Shown one piece after another: positions 36,188 to 46,071 of a stretch of DNA of 64,000 bases. The stretch spans positions 1 to 64,000 of the forward strand of contig NZ_JAUNDY010000005.1 of the NCBI RefSeq assembly GCF_030525845.1, given 5' to 3'. The translations under genes were made by a program, and so were the position numbers. The notes under the pieces were generated by a model. It searched no databases and was not told the origin of the DNA. It saw only the letters and a list, made by a program, of their open reading frames with translations. The DNA is from Moraxella sp. Lineage in GTDB: Bacteria > Pseudomonadota > Gammaproteobacteria > Pseudomonadales > Moraxellaceae. Positions within the stretch are counted from its first letter, which is position 1, and every line of letters begins with the position of its first letter.

Positions 36188-37261
36188 ATGGCAACTGGTA
36201 TCATCATGGCGGACGTGGACGGCTTAACATTGACCGATGACGACCAAGTATTTTTGGCAAATGACGCACTGGGGGGCGTGATTTTATTTAAAAGAAACGT
36301 AACAAGCCCCGACCAAGTACGCAACCTGACCGACCACATCAGGGCGGTTAACCCCACCCTCATCATCTCTGCCGACCAAGAGGGTGGACGAGTGGCACGT
36401 TTTCGTGATGGCTTTACTCCCTTGCCTGCGATGGGGCGACTTGGCGAAATTTATGACAACAATCAAGCACTTGCCCTATCGCTTGCCTACGACACGGGGT
36501 ATCTGATGGCATGTGAAGTGCTGGCGGTGGGCGTGGACATCAGCTTTGCCCCCGTGCTTGATATTGACGGATGCAGTCTTGTGATTGGCGACCGTGCTTT
36601 TCATGCCGACCCTGACGTAGTATCTGCATTGTCATCACGTTTTATAGACGGCATGAATGACGCTGGCATGAAAGCCACAGGCAAACATTTTCCCGGTCAT
36701 GGCTCTATCACTCCTGATTCGCACGTGGCGGATGCGGTGGATGAGCGGACGCTCGATGAGATTTGGGGCTGTGATTTGGTGAGTTTTCGGGCAAATTTAT
36801 CCAAACTCTCCGCCCTCATGCCCGCCCACGTCATTTTTAGCCAAATTGATGACAAACCTGCTGGCTTCTCAAAAGTGTGGCTACAAGAGATTTTGCGAGA
36901 CAAATTGGGTTATGACGGCGTGCTGTTTTCGGACGATTTGTCCATGAAAGCCGCCCATGTCGCAGGGGACGTGACGGCTCGGGTCAAATCCGCCATTGAT
37001 GCAGGGTGCGACATGGCTCTGGTGTGCAACAGTCGTGATGACGCTGTCCGTGCCCTAGAATTTGCCAAAACCATGCCAGAGACACCAAACCGCTTTGCCA
37101 AGATGAAAAGCGTCATTCCTAAGTGGCGGGGGGGTTTGGAGGCGACCTGCCAAACTTTCCCCCATTATCAAACCGCCAAAGTCAATGTACTAAAAGCATT
37201 TTTTGCCGACACGTTGGTGGCAAGTGATGAGAAAGACCCAACGAACTACACTCAGGCTTAA
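36188..37261 (+). CDS. nagZ: Beta-N-acetylhexosaminidase
   Basis: Cytoplasmic glycoside hydrolase family 3 enzyme that removes GlcNAc from muropeptides in cell-wall recycling. 357 residues (E. coli 341). The mobile catalytic loop with KHFPGHGSI lies near 165-173 and the nucleophile Asp in FSDDLSMKA near 248. A run of seven G's at 37128-37134 encodes the W-R-G-G-L region near residue 315, a possible slippage site. LysE-type exporter gene starts 2 bases after the stop, suggesting co-transcription. Confidence 0.94.
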   Translation: MATGIIMADVDGLTLTDDDQVFLANDALGGVILFKRNVTSPDQVRNLTDHIRAVNPTLIISADQEGGRVARFRDGFTPLPAMGRLGEIYDNNQALALSLAYDTGYLMACEVLAVGVDISFAPVLDIDGCSLVIGDRAFHADPDVVSALSSRFIDGMNDAGMKATGKHFPGHGSITPDSHVADAVDERTLDEIWGCDLVSFRANLSKLSALMPAHVIFSQIDDKPAGFSKVWLQEILRDKLGYDGVLFSDDLSMKAAHVAGDVTARVKSAIDAGCDMALVCNSRDDAVRALEFAKTMPETPNRFAKMKSVIPKWRGGLEATCQTFPHYQTAKVNVLKAFFADTLVASDEKDPTNYTQA

Positions 37262-37263
37262 CC

Positions 37264-37914
37264 ATGTTTGGCATTACTGATTTAGCCACCTATCTGGTGG
37301 GTGTTATCATCATCATCGCCCTGCCCGGTCCCAATAGCCTATACTGCCTATCAACCTCAGCAGAATACGGTAAAAAAGCAGGGGTCATGGCAATGATGGG
37401 TATTTTGCTTGGCGATGCCTTGCTGATTTTGGCGACAGTATTTGGTGCAGGTACACTCCTAAAACTCTACCCAGCCGTCTTTGATGTCATTAAGCTCATT
37501 GGTGGCTGTTATTTGGCGTATCTTGGGGTGCGTCTTATCATGGGAGCATACCAAACCTTTAAACATATCCACAAAATAAAACACAAAAATTTCTCACCAA
37601 AATCCACCAAAAAACACAATTATTTTTATCGTTCATTATCACTTAGCCTTACCAACCCAAAAGCGATTTTATTCTTTTTGTCGTTTTTTGTGCAGTTTGT
37701 TCGCCCTGATTATGATAAGCCGTTTTTGACGTTTTTTGTATTAGCAGTTATTTTACAAATGGTCAGTTTTTTATATTTAAGCTTATTAATCATCAGCGGT
37801 AAAAAGCTGGCAGATACATTTAGTGGTCGCCCTATTGTCATGATATTTGCCATGCTTGGGGTGGGGTTTTTGTTCATTGGATTTGGGGTAAATTTATGGC
37901 TGGCAAAACTATAA
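37264..37914 (+). CDS. LysE/RhtB-family amino acid exporter
   Basis: 216-residue inner-membrane protein with about six hydrophobic segments. The family hallmark ALPGPNSLYCLSTSAEYGKKAG is near 20-40, and SLTNPKAILFFLSFFVQFV near 126-144. This is closest to the LeuE/RhtB branch that exports neutral amino acids; substrate unknown. It starts 2 bases after nagZ. Confidence 0.9.
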   Translation: MFGITDLATYLVGVIIIIALPGPNSLYCLSTSAEYGKKAGVMAMMGILLGDALLILATVFGAGTLLKLYPAVFDVIKLIGGCYLAYLGVRLIMGAYQTFKHIHKIKHKNFSPKSTKKHNYFYRSLSLSLTNPKAILFFLSFFVQFVRPDYDKPFLTFFVLAVILQMVSFLYLSLLIISGKKLADTFSGRPIVMIFAMLGVGFLFIGFGVNLWLAKL

Positions 37915-38029
37915 AATAGCACCCCAGCTTTAAGGGTGGATTGTACATTCTCCCAAACGCACTCTTTTTATTGCCAAAACCATCATAACCGTGTACAATG
38001 TTAAGATTTAATTAGTACATTGTAAGTTT

Positions 38030-39376
38030 ATGACTCATCATTCCATCTTTCGCCTATCTGCCATCGCCGTCGCCACAATTGGTGTTTTATCGTGCGTGTC
38101 CACCCAAAAAAACCAAAACCCAGCTCCCATTGTCCATGACACACCCCAGCCATCTAGGGTGATTATTGTCAAGCCAACTTCGCCCACCTCGCAGATTACC
38201 CCAGTCGCCCAAGACCAAAACACACCAACTCACACCCCAAATCCATCAGCGGTAGAAAATCGCTATTATGGTCATTTTGGCGACTGGAAAAGCGATTTTA
38301 TCGCACGTACCGTTGCTAGTGGTTACTCTACCCATGCGGTAAATCAGCTAATGAATCACGCCAGCCTAAATTCACAGGTCATCAGTCTAGATGGTCGCCA
38401 AGCCGAATTCTCAAAAATGCCGTGGTCCTATATCGAATCTGCGGTAACTTCCTCACGCATCTCAAACGGCAAAAACAAACTCAAAGAGTACCCCTCCCTT
38501 CTATCTAGAATCGAAAGCCAATACAGCACCCCAAAAGAAGTGGTGGTTGCCATTTGGGGAATAGAATCATCGTTTGGGGCTGGCATGGGCTCTACCAATT
38601 TGGTGGACGCATTATCCAGTCTTGCTTTTGATGGTCGTCGTCGCCAGTTCGCTGAGGGCGAGCTTATTGCCATGCTCCAAATGATAGAACGTGGCGATGT
38701 CTCTCGCTCACAGCTACAAGGTTCATGGGCAGGTGGCATGGGGCATACCCAATTTATCCCCTCCACATGGATAAAATATGGCACAGACGGCAATGGCGAT
38801 GGACAAAAAAACCCATGGACCATCTCTGATGCCTTAACCTCCACCGCTCATTATTTAGGAGCAAGTGGCTGGGTTCGTGGCATAGATGCTTATTACGAGG
38901 TAGAGCTACCTGCTCAGTTTAACTACCAACTACTAGGACAACAACAATCTTTGGATGCATGGAAATCGCTAGGCGTAGTCTCAGCAAATGGCGAGTATTT
39001 TGGCGGTCAAAGCTCCGCCCAGCTGTGGCTACCTGCTGGCGTCAATGGCCCTGCTTTACTACTGACACCCAACTTTGATGTCATCAAGGTATACAACAAC
39101 TCATCAAGCTACGCCCTAGCAGTCGCCACCCTCGCCAAACGACTTGCAGGCAAAAACGGCATCAACAAAAGCTGGCCTCGCCATGAACAGCCACTTTCTC
39201 GCCATGAAGTCATCACCCTACAAGAAGCCCTAAATGCCAAAGGCTATTCAGCAGGTAAGGCGGATGGCGTAGCAGGGGCGAACACATCTCGTGCTTTTGC
39301 CAGATGGCAGGCGGATAACGGGCGTATCCCAGATGGCTTTATCAGTCAAAACTCGGTGCGTGGCTTGATTAAATGA
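38030..39376 (+). CDS. mltB: Lytic murein transglycosylase, MltB family
   Basis: Cleaves peptidoglycan glycan strands with formation of anhydro-MurNAc. 448 residues: a lipoprotein signal ending V-L-S-C near 22, a Pro/Thr-rich linker to about residue 75, the SLT_2 catalytic domain with the catalytic Glu179 in WGIESSFGAGM and GSWAGGMGHTQFIPSTW near 233-249, and a C-terminal peptidoglycan-binding domain (about 390-448, LQEALNAKGYSAGKADG). The layout is that of MltB plus a PGB1 domain, as common in Pseudomonas and Acinetobacter. No other wall gene is adjacent. Confidence 0.92.
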   Translation: MTHHSIFRLSAIAVATIGVLSCVSTQKNQNPAPIVHDTPQPSRVIIVKPTSPTSQITPVAQDQNTPTHTPNPSAVENRYYGHFGDWKSDFIARTVASGYSTHAVNQLMNHASLNSQVISLDGRQAEFSKMPWSYIESAVTSSRISNGKNKLKEYPSLLSRIESQYSTPKEVVVAIWGIESSFGAGMGSTNLVDALSSLAFDGRRRQFAEGELIAMLQMIERGDVSRSQLQGSWAGGMGHTQFIPSTWIKYGTDGNGDGQKNPWTISDALTSTAHYLGASGWVRGIDAYYEVELPAQFNYQLLGQQQSLDAWKSLGVVSANGEYFGGQSSAQLWLPAGVNGPALLLTPNFDVIKVYNNSSSYALAVATLAKRLAGKNGINKSWPRHEQPLSRHEVITLQEALNAKGYSAGKADGVAGANTSRAFARWQADNGRIPDGFISQNSVRGLIK

Positions 39377-39382
39377 GTGTTT

Positions 39383-39412
39383 AAAATCGGTACATTGTGT
39401 GCCGATTTTTTT
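39383..39412 (+). terminator. Intrinsic terminator of mltB
   Basis: A stem of AAAATCGG (39383-39390) with CCGATTTT, extended inward by GGTACA/TGTGCC with one mismatch, is followed by T7. Confidence 0.8.
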
Positions 39413-39523
39413 ATGTTACTAAGATTTAAGTTTTGATTTGCAAATGATTACAATTTAATGCTTTAAATTTTGCATAAAGTCTGATAAATTATCGGTTTTA
39501 ATGCCACTATTTTTGGAGTTTTT

Positions 39524-40039
39524 ATGAAAATCAAAGCCCTTATTCTGATTACCGCTTTATTCTCTGGTGGTGCTTTTGCTTCGCCCAGTGCCAAATCCCT
39601 AAATGAGCTTGCCAACATTACCTCTTATGAAGAGATGTTTTATGGAGCGATTTTTGAACCACTAGAAATACAGCGCATGATGATGGCACAGGCTCTAACC
39701 CAAGATAGCAATGTCTCTGATGACCAACGCAAACAAGCCCTTGCTGTTTTTGACAAATACGCCGAAGGGTTAGTGGAAGTGCTTGACACCCAAGCCATCA
39801 AAGACAGCCTCAAAAACTCCTACATTAATGCCGCCAAAGGCTTTACCCAAGCCGAAGTTGATGCCTTAGTTGCTTTTTATGGTAGCGAAGATGGAAAAAA
39901 CGCTCTCAACAAACGTGATGCCATCTTTGAATCTTACATGAAATCTGCCATCGACAACCACAAAAAAACCATTGAGACTTACGAGAAAAAACACGCCAAA
40001 AAAATGGAAGATGACCTCAAAAAAATCCTCAAAAAATAA
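39524..40039 (+). CDS. DUF2059 exported protein
   Basis: 171 residues with a signal peptide (about 1-19, GGAFA|SPS). The mature protein is helical, with the DUF2059 core around KDSLKNSYINAAKGFTQAEVDALVAFY; the C-terminal 30 residues are extremely Lys-rich. It is periplasmic and of unknown function. GGAG precedes the ATG. It is monocistronic, with a terminator at 40050-40075, and similar in layout to the protein at 17043. Confidence 0.85.
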   Translation: MKIKALILITALFSGGAFASPSAKSLNELANITSYEEMFYGAIFEPLEIQRMMMAQALTQDSNVSDDQRKQALAVFDKYAEGLVEVLDTQAIKDSLKNSYINAAKGFTQAEVDALVAFYGSEDGKNALNKRDAIFESYMKSAIDNHKKTIETYEKKHAKKMEDDLKKILKK

Positions 40040-40049
40040 AACCGACAAC

Positions 40050-40075
40050 ACAGGAATGGTGCTTATCATTCCTGT
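40050..40075 (+). terminator. Intrinsic terminator after the DUF2059 gene
   Basis: A 9-bp perfect stem ACAGGAATG/CATTCCTGT (40050-40058 and 40067-40075) is followed by TTTTA. Confidence 0.75.
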
Positions 40076-40166
40076 TTTTATTGATAAATCTCCCCAAGTT
40101 TTGTCTTTCTCTTTAAATTACCGCATTCGCCCTCATAAACACCTTATATTTTTGCGGTAAATCATC

Positions 40167-42248
40167 ATGAAAACGCCCAACATCTCTCGCCACGAACGCA
40201 CCCAAGAACAGCTTGCAAAACAGCTAGATGACAACAAAAAATCCTTTGTCATGCATACGCCATTTACCCCCAGTGGCGACCAACCACACGCCATCAAAGC
40301 CTTAGTTGATGGGGTTAATGCAGGCAAAAAAGACCAGCTTTTGCTTGGTGTAACAGGTTCAGGCAAAACCTACACAATGGCAAAAGTCATCGAGGCGCTT
40401 GGTCGTCCTGCCATCATCATGGCACACAACAAAACACTCGCCGCCCAACTCTACGGCGAATTTAAAGAATTTTTCCCTCACAATGCCGTGGAGTACTTTG
40501 TCAGTTACTACGATTATTATCAACCCGAAGCCTACGTGGTTGCCAGCGATACCTTTATAGAAAAAGATTCTGCCATTAACGACCACATCGACCAAATGCG
40601 ACTGTCTGCCACACGTGCCTTATTAGAGCGTCGTGATACCATCATCATAGCGAGTGTCTCTGCCATTTATGGTTTGGGCGACCCTGAAAGCTACCTTAAA
40701 ATGCTGCTGCATGTCGTGGTGGGCGACAGGGTAGACAGAACCGCTCTCATCAAAAGACTGGTAGAATTACAGTATGAACGTAACGAGCTGGATTTTGGTC
40801 GTGGTACATATCGACTACATGGTGAGACACTTGACATCTACCCTGCCGAGAGTGAGCAGTTGGCAGTACGCATTATGATGTTTGATGATGAAGTTGAAAA
40901 AATCACTTGGTTTGACCCCTTGACAGGCAAAAACATCAAGACCATTCCACGCATTACCATCTACCCAAAATCCCATTATGTTACCCCAAAAGACAAGCTG
41001 GAACTAGCCATATCGTCCATCAAAGATGAACTTGCCTTACGTCTTGACTATTTTAGAGCAAACGATAAGCTTGTCGAAGCCCAACGCCTAAAAGAGCGAA
41101 CTCAATACGACCTTGAAATGATGCAACAGCTTGGCTACTGTAACGGCATCGAAAACTACTCTCGGCATCTCTCAGGGCGACAAGCAGGCGAAGCACCACC
41201 CACGCTGTTTGATTATTTGCCTGATGATGCATTGGTTTTTTTAGATGAAAGCCATGTTACCGTCCCCCAGATAGGAGCGATGTACAAAGGCGATAGAAGT
41301 CGCAAAGAAAACCTTGTCAATTACGGCTTTCGTCTGCCATCGGCAATGGATAACCGCCCCATGAAGTTTGAAGAATGGGAGAGTGCTGTGCCGACACGGA
41401 TTTTTGTCTCTGCCACGCCTGCCGAATACGAACTTACGCACAGCGAGCAAGTGGTAGAACAGGTAGTACGCCCCACAGGACTTATCGACCCCATCATTGA
41501 GATTCGCCCTGTACTAACTCAGGTCGATGATGTACTAGGCGAGATTAATCTTCGCAAACCTCGCAACGAACGTGTTCTCATTACCACGCTTACCAAACGC
41601 ATGGCAGAGGATTTGACCAGCTATCTAAAAGAGTATGGCATACGTGTGGCATATCTGCACAGCGACATTGATACCGTTGAACGCATGAAAATTATCCACG
41701 AATTACGAACAGGCGTACATGATGTGCTGGTCGGCATTAACCTACTTCGAGAAGGGCTAGACATGCCAGAAGTCAGCTTGGTAGCGATATTTGATGCAGA
41801 TAAGGAAGGGTTTTTACGCTCTGAACGTTCACTCATTCAGACCATCGGACGTGCCGCTCGTCATGTTGATGGCAAGGCGATTTTGTACGCCGATAGCATT
41901 ACCCCCTCCATGCAAAAAACCATTGACGAGACCAACCGCCGTCGTGCCAAACAAATTGCTTTTAATGAAGCACATGGCATAACCCCAAAATCCGCCACTC
42001 GCACCATCACAGATAAGATTGACACAGGCGAGATTGAAAGCGTGGAAGCACCCAGCATTCAAGCACCGTTTGACTTAGAAGAGGATTTGGGGGTAGATAA
42101 GGAAATTTTACGCCGTCCTGCCCTGATGGTAAAAGAAATCTCTCGCCTTGAAAAACAAATGCGAGAGCTTGCCAAAGAGCTAAAATTTGAAGAAGCCATG
42201 AAAATTAGAGACAAAGTATCATTATTAAAAGAAAAACTCAATCAATAA
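40167..42248 (+). CDS. uvrB: Excinuclease ABC subunit B
   Basis: Damage-verification helicase of nucleotide excision repair, loaded by UvrA and partner of UvrC. 693 residues, normal length, with an N-terminal extension of about 20 residues. Walker A GVTGSGKT near 61-68, the beta-hairpin [11 protein letters not shown] near 110-120, DESH near 358-361, motif [11 protein letters not shown] near 563, and the C-terminal UVR motif ([21 protein letters not shown]) that contacts UvrC. It stands alone, as usual. Confidence 0.98.
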   Translation: MKTPNISRHERTQEQLAKQLDDNKKSFVMHTPFTPSGDQPHAIKALVDGVNAGKKDQLLLGVTGSGKTYTMAKVIEALGRPAIIMAHNKTLAAQLYGEFKEFFPHNAVEYFVSYYDYYQPEAYVVASDTFIEKDSAINDHIDQMRLSATRALLERRDTIIIASVSAIYGLGDPESYLKMLLHVVVGDRVDRTALIKRLVELQYERNELDFGRGTYRLHGETLDIYPAESEQLAVRIMMFDDEVEKITWFDPLTGKNIKTIPRITIYPKSHYVTPKDKLELAISSIKDELALRLDYFRANDKLVEAQRLKERTQYDLEMMQQLGYCNGIENYSRHLSGRQAGEAPPTLFDYLPDDALVFLDESHVTVPQIGAMYKGDRSRKENLVNYGFRLPSAMDNRPMKFEEWESAVPTRIFVSATPAEYELTHSEQVVEQVVRPTGLIDPIIEIRPVLTQVDDVLGEINLRKPRNERVLITTLTKRMAEDLTSYLKEYGIRVAYLHSDIDTVERMKIIHELRTGVHDVLVGINLLREGLDMPEVSLVAIFDADKEGFLRSERSLIQTIGRAARHVDGKAILYADSITPSMQKTIDETNRRRAKQIAFNEAHGITPKSATRTITDKIDTGEIESVEAPSIQAPFDLEEDLGVDKEILRRPALMVKEISRLEKQMRELAKELKFEEAMKIRDKVSLLKEKLNQ

Positions 42249-42260
42249 ACCCAGCTTATG

Positions 42261-42482
42261 CTAAGTCATCACATAAGAATCAGCGGTTGCCTTTGGCATG
42301 ATAATCCATAAAATAAAATAAATCAACACGCCAGGGACGGCAACGCTTAGTACAGAAATGCCTACGAATAATATCCGCACCATCATCACAGACACCCCAA
42401 AATACTCTGCGATACCACCCATTACCCCTGCAATCATGCGATGATTACAGGAACGATGAAGTTTATATAGTCGTTGTGCCAT
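42261..42482 (-). CDS. PspC-domain membrane protein
   Basis: 73-residue protein with a PspC domain: LHRSCNHRMIAGVMGGIAEYF at about 7-27 followed by one strong membrane segment (about 32-64, ending WIIMPK). PspC relatives sense envelope stress with PspB; no PspA/B/F genes lie nearby, so it is a stand-alone member. The start at 42482 is chosen because AAGG lies 8 bases upstream and the domain begins directly; the longer frame to 42542 adds an unlikely hydrophobic leader. Confidence 0.82.
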   Translation of the reverse strand: MAQRLYKLHRSCNHRMIAGVMGGIAEYFGVSVMMVRILFVGISVLSVAVPGVLIYFILWIIMPKATADSYVMT

Positions 42483-42747
42483 AATAAGCCTTAATAAAAC
42501 CCACAAAATCATTGTGATTTTTTGTGCTAAGATAACACCCAAATCAATAAATTGCCATCTTTTTTACCTGATATCACTTATCTTTACTTAACATTACAAA
42601 AAATCAACGTTTAACTTATATAAACCAAAACAATTGTTTTGACCATTACCCAAACCCACATGCATTTGATGAGATTTTGCAGATACAGCACTAGGATTTT
42701 TCACACAAAACCGCTATAATGAGAAAAACAATTATTTAGGACTTATC

Positions 42748-44418
42748 ATGACTCATCTTAGCGATGCCCAAATTGCCAAAAACGCCCTTGCTCATGCCAG
42801 CACCATCGACAAAATCGCCAGTAAGTTAGGTCTATCACCTGATGACATCGAACAATACGGCAAATACAAAGCCAAAATCCACCGACATACTCCCACCCCA
42901 AACAAAAACAGCAAGCTCATTTTAGTCACTGCCATCAACCCCACCCCAGCAGGCGAAGGCAAAACCACCCTATCCATCGGACTTGCTGATGCCCTATCAC
43001 ACATCGGCAAAAAAACCATGCTTGCCCTAAGAGAGCCATCACTAGGACCTGTCTTTGGCATTAAAGGCGGTGCAGCTGGGGGCGGTCAATCCCAAGTCAT
43101 TCCTATGGAGGATATTAACCTACATTTTACAGGCGATTTTCATGCCATTACCAGCGCCAATAATTTATTGTCCGCCCTCATTGACAACCACATCTATCAA
43201 GGCAACGAGCTAGGCATTAATCCCAAAAAAGTCGTGTGGCGACGTGCCTTAGACATGAACGACCGTCAGTTACGCCACATCATCGGCGGTATGGGTAAGC
43301 CCACCGATGGCGTCATTCGCCCTGATGGATTTGACATTACAGTCGCCTCTGAGATTATGGCGGTTTTTTGTTTGGCAAGCGACCTAGATGACCTAAAATA
43401 CAGGCTGGGCGAGATGATTGTAGCCTATCGCTTTGACAACACACCTGTTTTTGCCAAAGATTTGGGAGCTCAGGGGGCGATGACTGCCCTGCTCAAAGAA
43501 GCATTTTTGCCAAATTTGGTGCAGAGCATTGCTGGTACGCCTGCCTTAGTACACGGCGGTCCATTTGCCAACATCGCACACGGCTGTAATTCTGTGGTCG
43601 CCACACGTCTTGGCTTGTCTTTGGCGGATTATGTGGTTACAGAAGCTGGATTTGGGGCGGATTTGGGGGCTGAAAAATTTTGCAATATCAAATGCAGATT
43701 ATCAGGTCTAAACCCCGACGCTTCGGTCATCGTGGCAACGGTACGAGCCTTAAAATGGGGCGGTGGCACTCCCAAAGATGCACTTGCCAAAGAGGATTTG
43801 ATCGCCCTCAAAAAAGGCTTACCAAACCTACTAAAACACATCGATAACATGAAAAACATCTTTGGCATTCCTGTGGTGGTCGCCATCAATCGCTTCGCCT
43901 CCGACACCAAAGACGAGCTTGCCCTCATCGAAAAGGCATGCCAAGAAAAAGGCGTGGCGGTGTCGCTGTGTGAAGTGTGGGAGCATGGAGCCATCGGTGG
44001 CGTGGATTTGGCACAAAAAGTCGTGTCAGCCACCGAAACATCTCGCCCCTTGACATATCCTTATGAATTAAGTGATGACATTCCCAATAAAATCCGTGCT
44101 CTCGCCACAAAAATCTACGGTGCTGATAGTGTAGAATTTAGCTCACAAGCACTACTTAATATCAAAAAAGCAGAAAAATTGGGTTTATCCCACCGACCAA
44201 TTTGCATGGCAAAAACCCAATATTCACTCTCTGACAACCCCAAACTCTTGGGCAGACCCACAGGATTTAATATCCATGTCCAAGATGTCAGCATTTCAAA
44301 TGGTGCTGGATTTTTGGTGGTGCTGTGTGGCGAGATGATGAAAATGCCTGGACTACCCAAAGTCCCTGCTGCACTTAGCATTGATGTGATTAATGATGAG
44401 ATTGTGGGGTTATTTTAA
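42748..44418 (+). CDS. fhs: Formate-tetrahydrofolate ligase
   Basis: Makes 10-formyl-THF from formate, THF and ATP. 556 residues, full length, with the P-loop TPAGEGKT at 66-73 and [19 protein letters not shown] near 95-113. With purU (which runs the pool in the other direction) the window has both input and relief valves for one-carbon units. A -10 TATAAT at 42715-42720 lies 27 bases upstream. A long unusual intergenic region follows. Confidence 0.97.
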   Translation: MTHLSDAQIAKNALAHASTIDKIASKLGLSPDDIEQYGKYKAKIHRHTPTPNKNSKLILVTAINPTPAGEGKTTLSIGLADALSHIGKKTMLALREPSLGPVFGIKGGAAGGGQSQVIPMEDINLHFTGDFHAITSANNLLSALIDNHIYQGNELGINPKKVVWRRALDMNDRQLRHIIGGMGKPTDGVIRPDGFDITVASEIMAVFCLASDLDDLKYRLGEMIVAYRFDNTPVFAKDLGAQGAMTALLKEAFLPNLVQSIAGTPALVHGGPFANIAHGCNSVVATRLGLSLADYVVTEAGFGADLGAEKFCNIKCRLSGLNPDASVIVATVRALKWGGGTPKDALAKEDLIALKKGLPNLLKHIDNMKNIFGIPVVVAINRFASDTKDELALIEKACQEKGVAVSLCEVWEHGAIGGVDLAQKVVSATETSRPLTYPYELSDDIPNKIRALATKIYGADSVEFSSQALLNIKKAEKLGLSHRPICMAKTQYSLSDNPKLLGRPTGFNIHVQDVSISNGAGFLVVLCGEMMKMPGLPKVPAALSIDVINDEIVGLF

Positions 44419-44456
44419 AATACGTCTTGCTTTACATTTAAACAAATCACGCCACT

Positions 44457-44592
44457 TGGGGTACACTTCACTTTTGTGCATCATTAAAATATAAGTCGTA
44501 CCCCACCTTTATAACATTATTTACACATTGAAAATAATTTAAAGATATTTTTTCTCATTTTAATCACAAGTACAAAAGTGAGAGTACACTCC
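44457..44592. repeat. Inverted repeats downstream of fhs
   Basis: TGGGGTAC (44457-44464) pairs with GTACCCCA (44498-44505). A second, imperfect pair of about 22 bases relates 44458-44479 to 44570-44592, sharing the core TCACTTTTGT/ACAAAAGTGA. It could be an fhs terminator structure or the ends of a tiny mobile element; no duplication was evident. Confidence 0.45.
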
Positions 44593-44864
44593 GATAAACG
44601 ACAAACATAACAGCGAATATATCCCAAATTGTTTCCAAAACAATTCATCAGTCCACTTAAACCCCATCAAACCCTTTGATGTTTGCTTTAAAAATCCAAA
44701 GCAAATTAAGCTCATTTATGTCCACATCAATACAATAAATATAGCAAATCTTAACTCATTATTTAGAGTAAATTCAGTCCAAACTTAACCAACACCAAAA
44801 AAAGCATTACTAGGTTTTTAAAACAAGCTCAATATTCTTATCCTTAAAAAATTAAACAAAAATA

Positions 44865-44893
44865 TTTACTTTTTAAATAATTTTCTTTACAAT
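44865..44893 (+). promoter_or_regulatory. Probable promoter of degV
   Basis: -35 TTTACT (44865-44870), exactly 17 bases and -10 TACAAT (44888-44893), giving a start near 44900 and a leader of about 160 bases. Confidence 0.4.
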
Positions 44894-44914
44894 AACTATC
44901 CAATTGGAGGGATA

Positions 44915-44968
44915 TTGAGTGTGAGCCATCGTACACTATATTTAATTTGTATTTTGGGCATTCAATAA
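44915..44968 (+). CDS. Possible leader peptide before degV
   Basis: GGAGG at 44906-44910 is the strongest ribosome binding site in this region. It is followed by a TTG (44915) or GTG (44921) start and an ORF of 15-17 codons (MSVSHRTLYLICILGIQ if read from the TTG). It is in frame with degV but stops 90 bases before it. It may couple translation to degV expression. There is no family match and it may be chance. Confidence 0.3.
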   Translation: MSVSHRTLYLICILGIQ

Positions 44969-44993
44969 AGCAACACATTAATTATCAATGTCG

Positions 44994-45006
44994 CCCCCCC
45001 CCCCCC
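44994..45006 (+). repeat. 13-base poly-C tract in the degV leader
   Basis: C13 lies 52 bases upstream of the degV ATG. An upstream ATG (44988) reads through the tract and stops at 45018-45020 when there are 13 C's. With 14 or 11 C's the same frame runs without a stop into degV, adding 24 residues. Tracts of this length are prone to slippage. Confidence 0.85.
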
Positions 45007-45058
45007 ATTTTTCGCCCTAGATTATATCGTCTACGGCACATTGAAAAAAAAGAGCATT

Positions 45059-45937
45059 ATGAAACGCATTGTTATTAGCACATCATCATCTTGTCTAAAT
45101 TACATCAATACACCACACGCTGTCCGCTTTGTACCATTTCACATCATCATAAACGGCAAAGACCACATCGACCTAAAAGACACTAACACAGCCCACCTAA
45201 GTCAATTACTTATCGAATACCCCAACCTATCAGTCAAGACCAGCCCTCCCACCGAACAAGAAATCAGCCAGCTCTTTGAAGAGTTATACGCCGAAGGGTA
45301 CGAAGAAGTATTGGTTTGTACCATTTCATCTGCCATCAGCCAAAGCCACCAGATTTTTGACACCCTAAAAGCCAGATATGTCGGACGCATGAATATCTTT
45401 GTGTACGACACCAAAACCCTAAACATCGATGAAGGCGTGTTGGCATTTGAGGCGGACTTTATGATGCAAGAGGGTAAGCCCATGCTTGAAATCATCGCTC
45501 GCCTAGATGAAATCCGCAAAAACAGCCTATTTATGTTTACCCTATCGGATTTGCACCACCTTATCCGCAGTAAAAAACTCTCCGCCTCTGCTGGTTTTTT
45601 TGCCAGCCTACTCGGTATCAAGCCTGTCATGTGGGTATCTGACGATGGCAGGGTCGTTCCTCGTGAAAAAATCCGCAAAATCGAACGCAGTATCAATTAT
45701 ATGGCAGATACCGCCATGACCTATGTTGGCAATAAAGATGCCTTTATTTACATGGCAGACACCACGCTAGGGCTATACACTGACATCCTCCAAGAATTAC
45801 TATCCGATGCATATGGGATACGCAACACTCCTGTTATCCCCGTCTCCACCGTCTCGCTTGCTAATCATGGGCCTGATGGCATTGGACTAGGTGTATACAG
45901 AGGTAAACTTCCTAAGCTTGTTAAATACCTCAAATAA
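45059..45937 (+). CDS. DegV-family fatty-acid-binding protein
   Basis: 292 residues. DegV/FakB-like proteins hold a fatty acid between two domains; in Gram-positive bacteria they present it to the kinase FakA. The N-terminal Ser/Thr lipid-head site appears as STSSSCL at 7-13, and the C-terminal NHGPDGIGLGVY motif is near 275-286. No FakA-type kinase gene is adjacent, so the partner is unknown. The ATG at 45059 is chosen since the fold starts there; an in-frame TTG six codons earlier and an upstream ATG beyond the C tract are alternatives discussed under the repeat. Confidence 0.88.
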   Translation: MKRIVISTSSSCLNYINTPHAVRFVPFHIIINGKDHIDLKDTNTAHLSQLLIEYPNLSVKTSPPTEQEISQLFEELYAEGYEEVLVCTISSAISQSHQIFDTLKARYVGRMNIFVYDTKTLNIDEGVLAFEADFMMQEGKPMLEIIARLDEIRKNSLFMFTLSDLHHLIRSKKLSASAGFFASLLGIKPVMWVSDDGRVVPREKIRKIERSINYMADTAMTYVGNKDAFIYMADTTLGLYTDILQELLSDAYGIRNTPVIPVSTVSLANHGPDGIGLGVYRGKLPKLVKYLK

Positions 45938-45954
45938 CCAATATGCAATAATAC

Positions 45955-45983
45955 TTGCAATCATTGCTTGTCCTCTGTATAAT
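45955..45983 (+). promoter_or_regulatory. Strong sigma-70 promoter of greA
   Basis: -35 TTGCAA (45955-45960), exactly 17 bases, and consensus -10 TATAAT (45978-45983), giving a start near 45990 and an 80-base leader. Confidence 0.8.
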
Positions 45984-46015
45984 ACCGTCATTGCTAATTT
46001 AGCAAACAACCTGCG

Positions 46016-46044
46016 AACACCACCCCATTTGGCGTGGTGTTTTT
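46016..46044 (+). terminator. Terminator hairpin in the greA leader (attenuator, GraL-like)
   Basis: AACACCAC (46016-46023) pairs with GTGGTGTT (46034-46041) and ends in T5, about 27-50 bases after the predicted transcript start and 28 bases before the greA ATG. Its placement between promoter and gene means it acts as an attenuator. E. coli greA has the same arrangement, producing the short GraL RNAs. Confidence 0.75.
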
Positions 46045-46071
46045 AGCTATTTGTTTTATTTAGGAGAAAAC

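Larger units (their letters stand above)
44419..45058. other. Long AT-rich intergenic region and degV leader
   Basis: 640 bases with no ordinary gene. It holds inverted repeats (44457-44592), a probable promoter (44865-44893), a short ORF with a strong ribosome binding site (44915-44968), a second short ORF (44988-45020) through a 13-base C tract, and then degV. The heptamer GTACACT occurs three times (44461, 44584, 44931). Confidence 0.7.

Noticed and set aside
32291..44418. Folate riboswitch upstream of purU or fhs
   Set aside because: The purU gap is only 22 bases and the fhs leader shows no THF-riboswitch-like structure by eye.
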